Position numbers and translations under genes: made by a program. 64,000 bases of DNA from Parahaliea mediterranea. GTDB lineage: Bacteria > Pseudomonadota > Gammaproteobacteria > Pseudomonadales > Halieaceae. The stretch covers positions 1-64,000 of the forward strand of contig NZ_QEWO01000010.1 of the NCBI RefSeq assembly GCF_003402235.1, written 5' to 3'. Shown piece after piece: positions 37,953-46,082 of this stretch (position 1 is its first letter; each line of letters starts with the position of its first letter). The notes under the pieces are model-generated. The model saw nothing but the letters and a program-made list of their open reading frames with translations. It ran no database searches and had not been told where the DNA came from.

Positions 37953-40174
37953 TAGGCCTGAGCCCAGGGAGCTCCGAGAAAAAAAGCCAGATCCCTCCGG
38001 TACTGATCGACACTGGCAGCGAGATCCGCCCGTGACTGCACCGGGTTTTCGACGAGTTTCTGCAACTCCGCGATATAGGCGTGGTAGCCATCCTTCAGGC
38101 CCTGGCAACCGTCTCTGACCGACGAATCGAGATTATCGAACGCAGTGTCGACACTGCCCAGGAGCTTTTCCGTCACCTGCTGCTCCTCGAAAACCTTGAG
38201 CAACTGCTTCGAAAGTCGTCGCTGCCAGGAATCACCGAATAACCGTTTCCCCAGCAATACCACGCCAGCAGCCAGAGCGGCGGTGACGACGACGGGCCCA
38301 CCAATCGTCGCGACACCGGAAATGATGCCCGCAGTACCCCCACTCCAGGCGAAACCTACACCCATGGATGACAATATGCCCACCGCCTGAGCGACAACTG
38401 CATAGCCCCCCAATGCGCCCATGGTGGACGCGTAGATGCCCAATCCAGCCGCCATACCGGCACCGATCATTCCACCGGTAAAATACCCTTTGGCATCGAA
38501 TGGTATGCTAACCGAGTCCTTGTCGAGCTCGACCTTGTTCATGACTGCTGAGCATTGCTCCAGCCTTTCCGAGATCGAAGCCTCCACCTTCGTCCCATGT
38601 AGTTTGAAGGCCTGCTCAACGGCAGTCTGTATACGATCCGTTACTAGGCTGGCGGCGTACTCCTGGGCTTCTTTCTTGTCCTTGTATTTGTCCTTTATAA
38701 GCGCTTCCAGTTTTGGCTGCTCCAATATGCTCTGCATATTCTCTTGGGATTCCTTGAGCGCGTTGTTGCGAGCTTCGGCAACCACCGCCAGAAGCTCTGT
38801 TCGGGTTTCCTCAATTTCCTCGAAGCGCTTGGCGATCGCCACGGGTTCAAGCGCAAGCCTGCTATCCTCGAGCAGTTGTTCGTACTTGATAATCTGGTTT
38901 TCCGCCGCGCCGAGGTAGCTCTGGAGTGATTCGCTGCCTTCTTCCTTGAGTCTATCCACCAGCCCATCAGCCGAGGACTTAACCGTATCCGCGATACCTG
39001 ACTGCAGGTAATGACACAGATCACCAATCAGTGGATCACTGCGCTCAGGCGTAGAACTCCAGAAACTGTACCACCGCGCCTTCAACGTGGTTTCGGTGAT
39101 GCCTTTCCCGGATTTGGAACCGCGCTCTTCCAGGGCCCCTGAACCATCCGGTGTTTCAAAGTGGCTGAATACACGCCGAGCAGCCTTTTCGATCATGCCC
39201 TGCAGATCTTTCTCCGAGATATGCGGCGCCGCCTGGCTGGTCACAATGAAGAGATTTCCGAGGGGCGGTAACTTGTCATTTGCCGCCTCAGGCATGTTCA
39301 AGGTTTTAAAAACCGATCTCAGCGACACCATGTCGGTGTGATCCATGCAACCCGTAATCGGGGACATATACACCAGGACATCGAGCATCTGCAGCATGGA
39401 CAATGCTTTCGCGGTGTCGCTCTGTTCCTCCCGCTCAGCGTCGGTATTCGCGAATCCAGGAGAGTCCACGATGTTACAGGCATTCAAGATGTCCGACTCA
39501 ACATAGACCACGCAGCTATAGGCTTCTGTCGCGCTGCTATCGAAGTGGTCGTGGACGATTTCTGAGGAAAGGAGCTCAATCCCGCCTGATGCATAAAAGC
39601 GCTTCGGGTCCGTACAAAAGGCCTCATCGTTCAACTTAGCGATGGCCACCAACTCCTTGAAGATGAGGACATCCTCGTTTTGCCATTGAGGTTTGTCGGC
39701 GATGTGGCGGAGGATTGTCACTGCGCTGGTGGTGGGTTGCAGCTGAGCTGGGAGGGCGGTGCTACCGAGCAGAGTATTGATGAAGTGGCTTTTCCCAGCA
39801 TCAGAACGGCCCATTACACCAAGATTAGGCTTTTGTCGTGCCAGAGACATGGAGAGGCGTGTCATCGCCACGAGGTTAGCAGTCGCCTCATTGCCCGTTT
39901 CATAATCCGCCAGATAGGAATCCAGTAAGCCCAATCGAGCGAAGAGCGCCTGATAGGGGTTGTGAATCTCCGGCCGTCTGCACTCTACTTCGGGCTCAAG
40001 AACCCGATCCATGTCGGTACCGAGGATTCTGCAGAGCTTCATCAGGACACGCGGCGATGCATACTCGGGATCCTGTTCAATCCGCTGATATACGCTGGTC
40101 GAGACCCCGACCATGCTCGCCAGTTCCTCCTGGGTTTTCTCCGCCTCGATTCTTAATCGTTTCAGTATGCTCAC
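37952..40174 (-). CDS. XRE-HTH / dynamin-like GTPase fusion
   Basis: 740 aa from GTG 40174 (AAGGGGG 4 bp upstream; ATG 40189 is the alternative). Residues 1-55 are an XRE HTH (LRIEAEKTQEELASMVGVSTSVYQRIEQ). A dynamin-type G domain follows: GRSDAGKS P-loop (122-129), TTS (G2, about 148), DSPG (237-240), and IVTSQ in the G4 position, so G4 is degenerate. Long coiled coils (about 410-550), a Gly/Ala-rich membrane hairpin (about 563-645) and another helical region complete a bacterial dynamin-like layout. The HTH fusion is unusual. The next gene is translationally coupled. Role unknown; phage defence at the membrane is plausible. Confidence 0.8.
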   Translation of the reverse strand: MSILKRLRIEAEKTQEELASMVGVSTSVYQRIEQDPEYASPRVLMKLCRILGTDMDRVLEPEVECRRPEIHNPYQALFARLGLLDSYLADYETGNEATANLVAMTRLSMSLARQKPNLGVMGRSDAGKSHFINTLLGSTALPAQLQPTTSAVTILRHIADKPQWQNEDVLIFKELVAIAKLNDEAFCTDPKRFYASGGIELLSSEIVHDHFDSSATEAYSCVVYVESDILNACNIVDSPGFANTDAEREEQSDTAKALSMLQMLDVLVYMSPITGCMDHTDMVSLRSVFKTLNMPEAANDKLPPLGNLFIVTSQAAPHISEKDLQGMIEKAARRVFSHFETPDGSGALEERGSKSGKGITETTLKARWYSFWSSTPERSDPLIGDLCHYLQSGIADTVKSSADGLVDRLKEEGSESLQSYLGAAENQIIKYEQLLEDSRLALEPVAIAKRFEEIEETRTELLAVVAEARNNALKESQENMQSILEQPKLEALIKDKYKDKKEAQEYAASLVTDRIQTAVEQAFKLHGTKVEASISERLEQCSAVMNKVELDKDSVSIPFDAKGYFTGGMIGAGMAAGLGIYASTMGALGGYAVVAQAVGILSSMGVGFAWSGGTAGIISGVATIGGPVVVTAALAAGVVLLGKRLFGDSWQRRLSKQLLKVFEEQQVTEKLLGSVDTAFDNLDSSVRDGCQGLKDGYHAYIAELQKLVENPVQSRADLAASVDQYRRDLAFFLGAPWAQA

Positions 40175-40421
40175 ACCGCCCCCTTCCATAGTGGTTGTCG
40201 TTATCACTTTGTTGCACTTTAGTACCCATATATGATATTTACAATCGCAATTAAATATATTTGTTGCGAAAGTTTTGTCATATCTAGGCTTCCGGGCCGA
40301 GCGTGAGTTGCCAACTGACATTGCCTACCATTACCGCGGCACGCGACTGACGGCCAGATGGCGGCTACTTGCTGCAATTAGTATGAACTATTATGATTTG
40401 TTAAACAGCGGAGGCTCTGCC

Positions 40422-40688
40422 ATGTCCAGATTGACCATTTCGATGCCCGATCAGATGAATGAATGGGTTGAAGCTCAGATCAGTGCCGGTCGCTACGGCA
40501 ATGTGAGCGAATACTTCCGCGATCTCGTCCGGCGCGACCAGGAGCGCCGGGAAAACGCGATCAGAGAGCTGCGCACCATTCTCGACCGCGCGGAGCAGAG
40601 CGGCGTCAGCGAACGTTCATTGCCCGAAGTACTGGAAGCGGCACGCCAGGAAGCGCGGCAGAAGGGCTTGTTGCTTGGCGCAGATTGA
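40422..40688 (+). CDS. parD: ParD-type antitoxin
   Basis: 88 aa. Ribbon-helix-helix start MSRLTISMPDQMNEWVEAQI, then GRYGNVSEYFRDLVRRDQER and a disordered C-terminus that would bind the toxin. GGAGG precedes the ATG by 8 bp. It overlaps parE by 14 bp. It should repress its own promoter. Divergent from the dynamin operon. Confidence 0.9.
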   Translation: MSRLTISMPDQMNEWVEAQISAGRYGNVSEYFRDLVRRDQERRENAIRELRTILDRAEQSGVSERSLPEVLEAARQEARQKGLLLGAD

Positions 40689-40968
40689 ACTCACAAGGGA
40701 CGCCGAACGCGACCTGATCGACATTTATCTCTATGGCATTGAGCAATTCGGCCAGGCACAGGCCGAGCGCTACGCCATCGCACTGAATGCGCGCATCGAC
40801 TTTATTGCTGAGAACCCGAGCATGGGGAGTGACTACAGTACTGTGCGCGAAGGCCTTCGCCGTTACGAACACGTCTCCCATGCCGTTTACTATCGTCCAA
40901 CGCCCGACGGAATCTTGGTGTTGCGCGTTTTGCACGGGGCAATGGACCCCGGCCGCCATATTACCTGA
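40675..40968 (+). CDS. parE: ParE-type toxin
   Basis: 97 aa with a TTG start inside parD. RelE/ParE fold: AQIELTRDAERDLIDIYLYGIEQFG, NPSMGSDYSTVREGLRRYEHVSHAVYY, ILVLRVLHGAMDP. ParE toxins inhibit DNA gyrase. Full length and all fold segments present, so the pair is likely functional and serves element maintenance. Confidence 0.9.
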   Translation: MAQIELTRDAERDLIDIYLYGIEQFGQAQAERYAIALNARIDFIAENPSMGSDYSTVREGLRRYEHVSHAVYYRPTPDGILVLRVLHGAMDPGRHIT

Positions 40969-41052
40969 CCATGTTCGCGACTTGGTCATGTTCATCGGAT
41001 GCAGCCAGGTTCAATGCTGTAACCATTGCTGCGCAGCTAGCACTTAGAAAGT

Positions 41053-41076
41053 GAAAAAAGCCGCCCGAAGGCGGCC
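41053..41076 (-). terminator. Terminator of the large ParB-like gene
   Basis: Minus strand: GGCCGCC-ttcg-GGCGGC followed by TTTTTTC, 22 bp after the stop at 41098. It may also serve parDE on the other strand in part. Confidence 0.85.
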
Positions 41077-41097
41077 AAGGTGCGAGCTGCTCAGCGC

Positions 41098-42969
41098 CTA
41101 GAATACCGGTGGTATCCAGGTCGCCCGGGGATCATCCGCGGGATAGTCTTCTCCAAAGGCCTGTTTCAGCGACTCGATCACTTCGCCCTTGCGTTTGCCC
41201 TGCTGGCTCTCGACCCAGAACTCACCCAGCACCGGGCCGAAGGTGGCGAGTAACTGGTCGATGGTCATTCGCTTGAAGTAGTGTTCTTCACTCGGCTGCC
41301 AGTACCCCCGAAAATCCGGCGCCAGCTGGTCCACCACCGCATCCCGCTCGGGCGATGCTCCACGCGGACCAACCTCCAGCAGCATCGCCGTGCAGTAGGT
41401 CACCAGCTTGTCCTTGTCCCGTTTCGGGAGCACACAGAACGCCGCCAAGCGCGCCGGTTCTTCTTCTGCCAGCCAGGTGGTATCGAGCGCCTCCCGCGCA
41501 GCGTGCAGGCCTTCGGCTGCGGGACTTTCCTCGGTGTCTCCCCGCTCGGAGTCACAGGACACCTCGCAGTAACTGGCATTGCAGTAAACCCGGCCTTCCC
41601 AGGCCCGGGCTGTGAGCACCTGCACACACAGGCCAAAATGCAGTAGATCACTCGCCAGTTTGGGGTTCTTCAGGAGGGCCAGTTTGGTGATCTGACGCCG
41701 ATGAGCCGCAAGATCGCTCACCAGCGCCTGTGACAGCGGCTTCTCTTGAGATGCATCCACCTCACCGCCCTCCCCTACTTCCGGCCCAGCAGCATCGGGG
41801 CCGCTTTCGTTCGCTGCCTTGGGCATGTCCTGCTGCCGCGCCAGCCCCTCGATGACGTCCAGCTCGCCCCGCCAGTTGAGGGTCACCACCACACCCGCGT
41901 ACAGTCGCTGCGCGGCGGTGTAACCGCTGCAGGCCTTCTCGATCTCGTCTTCAAGCTGCCACAGGGCCTCGTTGGCCGCATTGATCGCATCGAACAGCGC
42001 TTCCTCGTTCTCGAACTCTTCCGGCAAGGGCGCATCCGCATCCAGGGCCTCAAGGTCGGCCACTCGCTGCGCCAGACGATCACATTCGGCGGCTTTGTCC
42101 GGCGGGACATCAATCAACTCCGAGGGAAGGCGTACCAGGCCGTTGGTCAATTCCTCCCGGTCGAGGCCGTGCGCCACCCAGGACCATTCCCTGGCTTTCT
42201 CAATCGTGCGGGCCTTGCGCCCCAATTTCTCCAGCGCCAGCCTCTCCACCAGTTCGGTATCCGAGAGATAGACCTTGTCCTCGAACAGGTCGCACTCCAC
42301 CGCCCCACCGGCCTTTTCATAGGCGGCAACCCCGACAAACGCACCAATCCCCTGCCCCGCCTCGATGGCCTTACCGACCAACCAGCGCCGGATCGCATGG
42401 GCCGAACAGTGCTCCCCGAGCTCCCGGTAACAGGCCAGCTGCCGCTTGGTATCGTCCACCAGCGCGAAGGCCTGCACTTCCTCCAAAGTGAACTGGCCCT
42501 TGCGGTAATCGGCCATAATGGCCTTAGCCACCCGGCCCAGCCTGAGCAGCTTGCGGACACGGGCCTCGCTCAAACCGAAGCGCACCGCGATCTCGGCCTC
42601 CGTCAGCCCCTGTCGCGCCAGCTCTGCAAAAGCTTGCATCTGGTCCGCTGGATGCATGCCGTCGCGCTGAAAATTTTCCGCCAGCGAAATTGCGGTCACT
42701 GAATCCTTTACCCCGCGCACCGCACAGGGCACCGGATAATTCCCGGCAATCCGTCCAGCCTGGGCCAGCCCCTGCAGGGCTTTTAATCGGCGTCCGCCCG
42801 CGATCACCGCAAACCCCTCGCCTTCCGGTACCACCACAAGGTTCTGTAGTACACCCTCGGCGGCAATGCTCGCCATCAGGGATTCATGGGTCACACGACT
42901 GGCCATCGCCACCCGCACATTTCTCCGACTGGCTAACAGCCGGTCCAGACCGATCATCTGAATAGACAT
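41098..42969 (-). CDS. Large ParB/RepB/Spo0J family protein
   Basis: 623 aa from ATG 42969. The ParB N-domain is clear: GLDRLLASRRNVR, GVLQNLVVVPEGEGFAVIAGGRRLKAL, AISLAENFQRDGMHPADQMQAF (about 5-125). The HTH LTEAEIAVRFGLSEARVRKLLRLGRVAKAI follows (about 137-165). The remaining 450 residues are helical and of unknown role. Long ParB-like proteins are usual in PFGI/ICE and plasmid backbones. A longer frame to 43227 runs through leader unit F and is rejected. Confidence 0.85.
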   Translation of the reverse strand: MSIQMIGLDRLLASRRNVRVAMASRVTHESLMASIAAEGVLQNLVVVPEGEGFAVIAGGRRLKALQGLAQAGRIAGNYPVPCAVRGVKDSVTAISLAENFQRDGMHPADQMQAFAELARQGLTEAEIAVRFGLSEARVRKLLRLGRVAKAIMADYRKGQFTLEEVQAFALVDDTKRQLACYRELGEHCSAHAIRRWLVGKAIEAGQGIGAFVGVAAYEKAGGAVECDLFEDKVYLSDTELVERLALEKLGRKARTIEKAREWSWVAHGLDREELTNGLVRLPSELIDVPPDKAAECDRLAQRVADLEALDADAPLPEEFENEEALFDAINAANEALWQLEDEIEKACSGYTAAQRLYAGVVVTLNWRGELDVIEGLARQQDMPKAANESGPDAAGPEVGEGGEVDASQEKPLSQALVSDLAAHRRQITKLALLKNPKLASDLLHFGLCVQVLTARAWEGRVYCNASYCEVSCDSERGDTEESPAAEGLHAAREALDTTWLAEEEPARLAAFCVLPKRDKDKLVTYCTAMLLEVGPRGASPERDAVVDQLAPDFRGYWQPSEEHYFKRMTIDQLLATFGPVLGEFWVESQQGKRKGEVIESLKQAFGEDYPADDPRATWIPPVF

Positions 42970-43016
42970 AAAATTTTCCTCGCACATGGATTTGGTTTTG
43001 GGTCGCCCCAACCCCC

Positions 43017-43267
43017 ATCCCTCTGGGGGCGAGACGCCCCCACCCGGCGAGGTACGAGCCCCGCAGCCGGCTTTGGCGGGGCCAGGCAGGGGGAACCACC
43101 CGCCTTGCAGCGAGAGAGCGGCAAAGGAGCAGCGAGTAATCAGTACAAGAACAGTGACAGCACACCTAACCCACACGGAGAACCAACAGGACGCGAACGC
43201 GTGAAAGGTGGGGGATGCCTGGCGCAAGCCACAACGGATGCCAGGCTAGACATTCACCCAGAGGGAT
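43017..43267 (-). promoter_or_regulatory. Leader unit F, bounded by inverted ATCCCTCTGGG
   Basis: ATCCCTCTGGGG (43017-43028) and CCCAGAGGGAT (43257-43267) bound a 251-bp unit related to unit E. Shared inner blocks are GGGGGCGA...CCCC, GCCGGCTTTGG, CCAGGCAGGGGGAACC, CCGCCTTGCAG, and the GATGCCTGG...GCCAGGC hairpin. The middle (43115-43205) is an extra stretch absent from E. It lies 47 bp upstream of the large ParB-like gene. Confidence 0.6.
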
Positions 43268-43785
43268 AAAAAAACACGCAGGCGCCGCGTGCAATGCAAG
43301 CCAAATCCACGCTATCGCCCTCCTCTCGCCAGGGATGCGCAGGGCCTGTCCCTACGGGATGCAGCGGCCGCGGAATCCGGAGCCAGCCCGCCCGGGCGCC
43401 CTCCCCCCCCCGTCAGAGCTTGGTTGTCACCACATGCCCAGTAACAACAACACGTCGCTCAGGAAGAACCCCGCAGATAGAGCCCAGGCCCACTGACGCC
43501 CAGCCCCCGGGGCACGGAAAACATCATCGGGATGGTGGCTCATGCACGTCCTTTTCGTGCCTACCCAACACATTGAGCTGCACCAACAGCCCTCCTCGCC
43601 ACTGGACACAATGGCAGGCAGGACAGCGACCGCTCGTCACCCGCCCAGGGCGCAACGTTCACCTCTAAGGCATAACCCCAATAGGGAGAACACCGAAAGA
43701 ACACCACTCTTTCGGCGGAAGTCGCGACAAATACTCACCCTCTGCCCTATCCACCCGGGGCGTTTCCCCTGGCTAAAACACCCGC
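43268..43785. other. Gene-free GC-rich segment
   Basis: About 520 bp between leader unit F and the promoter of the next ParB-like gene. Short open frames lack ribosome sites and family likeness. It contains a run of ten C near 43405. I see no repeat or clear RNA structure here. Confidence 0.45.
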
Positions 43786-43814
43786 TATACTACATAGCGT
43801 TCCTCGAGGAACGC
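43786..43814 (+). promoter_or_regulatory. Promoter -10 with palindromic operator
   Basis: TATACT at about 43786-43791 is followed at once by the perfect 18-bp palindrome GCGTTCCTCGAGGAACGC (43797-43814). It ends 13 bp before the ATG at 43828, so it covers the transcription start. It is a probable self-repression site of the ParB-like protein. Confidence 0.65.
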
Positions 43815-43827
43815 AATTGGATATCAA

Positions 43828-44856
43828 ATGCCTCAACCCACCCGCAGTGCCAACGACGACCGACGATCACGGCTAACCAGGCTGCTGGCCCCGGCTATGC
43901 AGAATGTGCCTCGGGACCAGATCCAGCGGGCCCCCTATGCCATCCAGGCCGACGTCCCGGAAGCCCAGCAACATGCCCTGATTGACCATGCCCTGGAGCT
44001 CGGCGGCCCCCCCGGCACCGTCATCGGTCGCCAGATCACCACACCGGAGGGAAAATTCATTGAGATCCTGCTGGGCTGGGAACGCCTGCAGGCCTTCCTG
44101 CACCGGGACGCCTACCCCCGGGCCCCCTCCGTCCCCATCGGACTGATCGACTGCAATGCCGCCGAGGCCGCCTTCTACGCCATTGAATACGCGGCCAGGG
44201 ACCACGCTGCCTCGGGCCTGGTCACGAGCCCTCTGCTCTACGCCGCTGCAGCTCTCACGGCCATGGAACACTTCGGCCGCCCCGACAAGCCCTGGAAAAT
44301 CCAGACCCTGGCCAATGCCCTGTGTATTGCCCGCCCCACCCTCTCCAACCGGCTGCGCTTGCTCAAGGGCCTCGCACCTGGCACCCGGGCCCTGCTGCAA
44401 AGCGGCCAGATCAAACCGCAATTTGCCAAGTTTCTGCTCGGCGAACCCTCCCCCAGCCGGCAGGAACGCCTCGCCACCCAGGCTGCCAAAGGCATGATGT
44501 CCTCCCGGGCCCTCTACCGCCTGGTCCACCCCGGCTACGAGCCCCCGCAACTGGTGGCCCAGCCCCGCGGCAAGGCCGCCCAACGCCTGGGCGATGTGGG
44601 CCTGATGGAGCGCGAACTGGCGGAACACTACGGCACCCCCACGACCATCGTCCTGGATACCAAACAGCACAAAGGCACTGTGGAACTCGCCTTCCACAGT
44701 CTCTCGGAACTCAAGGGCTTACTGGATAAACTGGATCACCGGATCCAGACCGACACTCTGCTGCGCGGCCAACTCAGCCTCTCGGTAGACAACACCCGGG
44801 AAGCCAATGCCCTCCTCCTGGAACTCGGCGCCAACCAGGATCCCGAACTGGAATAA
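43828..44856 (+). CDS. ParB-like protein (second of this subtype)
   Basis: 342 aa. Same layout as the protein at 29801-30832: N-terminal ParB-like part (FIEILLGWERLQAFLHRD...VPIGLIDCNAAEAAFYAIEY), then HTH IQTLANALCIARPTLSNRLRLLKGL, and a C-terminal domain ending RGQLSLSVDNTREANALLLEL. Composition is much richer in GC and proline/leucine codons than its paralogue, so the two probably came from different sources. Divergent from the large ParB-like gene. Confidence 0.72.
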   Translation: MPQPTRSANDDRRSRLTRLLAPAMQNVPRDQIQRAPYAIQADVPEAQQHALIDHALELGGPPGTVIGRQITTPEGKFIEILLGWERLQAFLHRDAYPRAPSVPIGLIDCNAAEAAFYAIEYAARDHAASGLVTSPLLYAAAALTAMEHFGRPDKPWKIQTLANALCIARPTLSNRLRLLKGLAPGTRALLQSGQIKPQFAKFLLGEPSPSRQERLATQAAKGMMSSRALYRLVHPGYEPPQLVAQPRGKAAQRLGDVGLMERELAEHYGTPTTIVLDTKQHKGTVELAFHSLSELKGLLDKLDHRIQTDTLLRGQLSLSVDNTREANALLLELGANQDPELE

Positions 44857-45044
44857 CCCCTCACCGCGGGAGCAGAGGCAGAGGATAATCGCGAACCACC
44901 GCGCCAGGGTGAGCGAACCCGCGCGGCGATCTACTGGAACCTAAGCGATTCAGCGGCCACTGGGGACGCTGCAAAAATGCACTTTTGAAAAGTACTTTAT
45001 ACTTATATATCAATAAGTTAGATAAAAATGGGAACCGTGCACAC

Positions 45045-46082
45045 TCACAGCTTCAGAGCGCTGCGAATGGCCTCCTCAACCTCGGTTATCTGCTCGTCCG
45101 AGAGTTCAAACAGGTCGACCTTGTACTGACCTTTGTTGGTGCGATGGGCGCCGATCACCGCCCGCTTGCGCCCATGACCATCAACCAATTCCCGGCGCTT
45201 CGCTGCCACCGCCGGCTTGGGTTTTGTCGCGGCGGTTCGCAATGCTTTTAGCAAAGCGGCGCCATCCTCAAATCGCGTTTGCCCTGCAAACTCCTTCAGC
45301 AGCTGCTTGCGTGCTGAAGGCCCTAGCGCGGACAGGGCTTTCTGGATATCCAGACCGGCGCGCAGACTGATCCTGGTGGGTGAGGCCACCTGCTTGACGA
45401 TCTCTTCTGGCAACTCCGCCAACTTGAGGTATTTACCCGCCAGGGTCCTGTCGACCCCTTCGATCCCGGCGAGGACTTCCAGCGTCATGTCAGGCTTGCC
45501 AGCGCGCAGCTGGGCAAAGTAGACCGCTCGCTCCCAGGAAGAAATGTCCTGCCGGTCATCATTCTCACTGTCCGCTAGGCGCTTGGCGTCAGCATCGGTG
45601 ATCTGGTCGCTGTACCAGGCCTTGAGCAGTCCACTGCCCTCCCCTGCCTCGGCCAGCAATTGCGCGACGTAGCGCCTGCGAGTGCCGTAAATCACCTCAT
45701 AGCGCTTATCGCCCTGGGGCTTTTGCAGCTCACGCACCAGCACCGGGTCACGCTGACCTTCATCCCGAATCGCCGCCAGTAGCTGTTGCACCGCCACATC
45801 CTCCGGCGACAAAAGGGACTGCACCCGCTTATTCAGCGGAGACGCGACACAGTGCCGAGGATTGACCTCAATCAGATCGCACTCCACCGTGTTTTTGGAG
45901 ACCGGCAACTCCAGATACATCCGCTGCTGACGTTTCCCGCGTGCGGTAATCGCCGGTGAATTGATGGGCGATGCCACGCGCTTTTCCGTGGCGGCCTCCG
46001 CGGTGGACGGTGCCTTTTCAGCCGCCGTATCGCCCAAGCGGGCAGACAGCGCATGGATACCAAACTTTTTCTTCTCAGCCAT
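45045..46082 (-). CDS. parB: Plasmid partition protein ParB
   Basis: 345 aa. The N-terminal tail contacts ParA (MAEKKKFGIHALSARLGD). ParB domain: LIEVNPRHCVASPLNKR, IRDEGQRDPVLVREL, YEVIYGTRRRYVAQLL. HTH at about 200-235 (MTLEVLAGIEGVDRTLAGKYLKLAELPEEIV). C-terminal dimer domain. It abuts parA (last base of parA stop and first base of parB overlap), giving a parAB operon next to the origin. The parS site was not identified. Confidence 0.88.
   Translation of the reverse strand: MAEKKKFGIHALSARLGDTAAEKAPSTAEAATEKRVASPINSPAITARGKRQQRMYLELPVSKNTVECDLIEVNPRHCVASPLNKRVQSLLSPEDVAVQQLLAAIRDEGQRDPVLVRELQKPQGDKRYEVIYGTRRRYVAQLLAEAGEGSGLLKAWYSDQITDADAKRLADSENDDRQDISSWERAVYFAQLRAGKPDMTLEVLAGIEGVDRTLAGKYLKLAELPEEIVKQVASPTRISLRAGLDIQKALSALGPSARKQLLKEFAGQTRFEDGAALLKALRTAATKPKPAVAAKRRELVDGHGRKRAVIGAHRTNKGQYKVDLFELSDEQITEVEEAIRSALKL

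Noticed and set aside
41746-42702. 318-codon plus frame opposite the large ParB-like gene
   Set aside because: Antisense shadow; the minus frame has a clear ParB domain and HTH.
43294-43668. 124-codon frame in the GC-rich spacer
   Set aside because: Proline/arginine-rich filler typical of random GC-rich DNA, no ribosome site.
43873-44697. 274-codon minus frame opposite the ParB-like gene at 43828
   Set aside because: Glycine-rich shadow; the plus frame shows conserved ParB-like motifs shared with 29801-30832.
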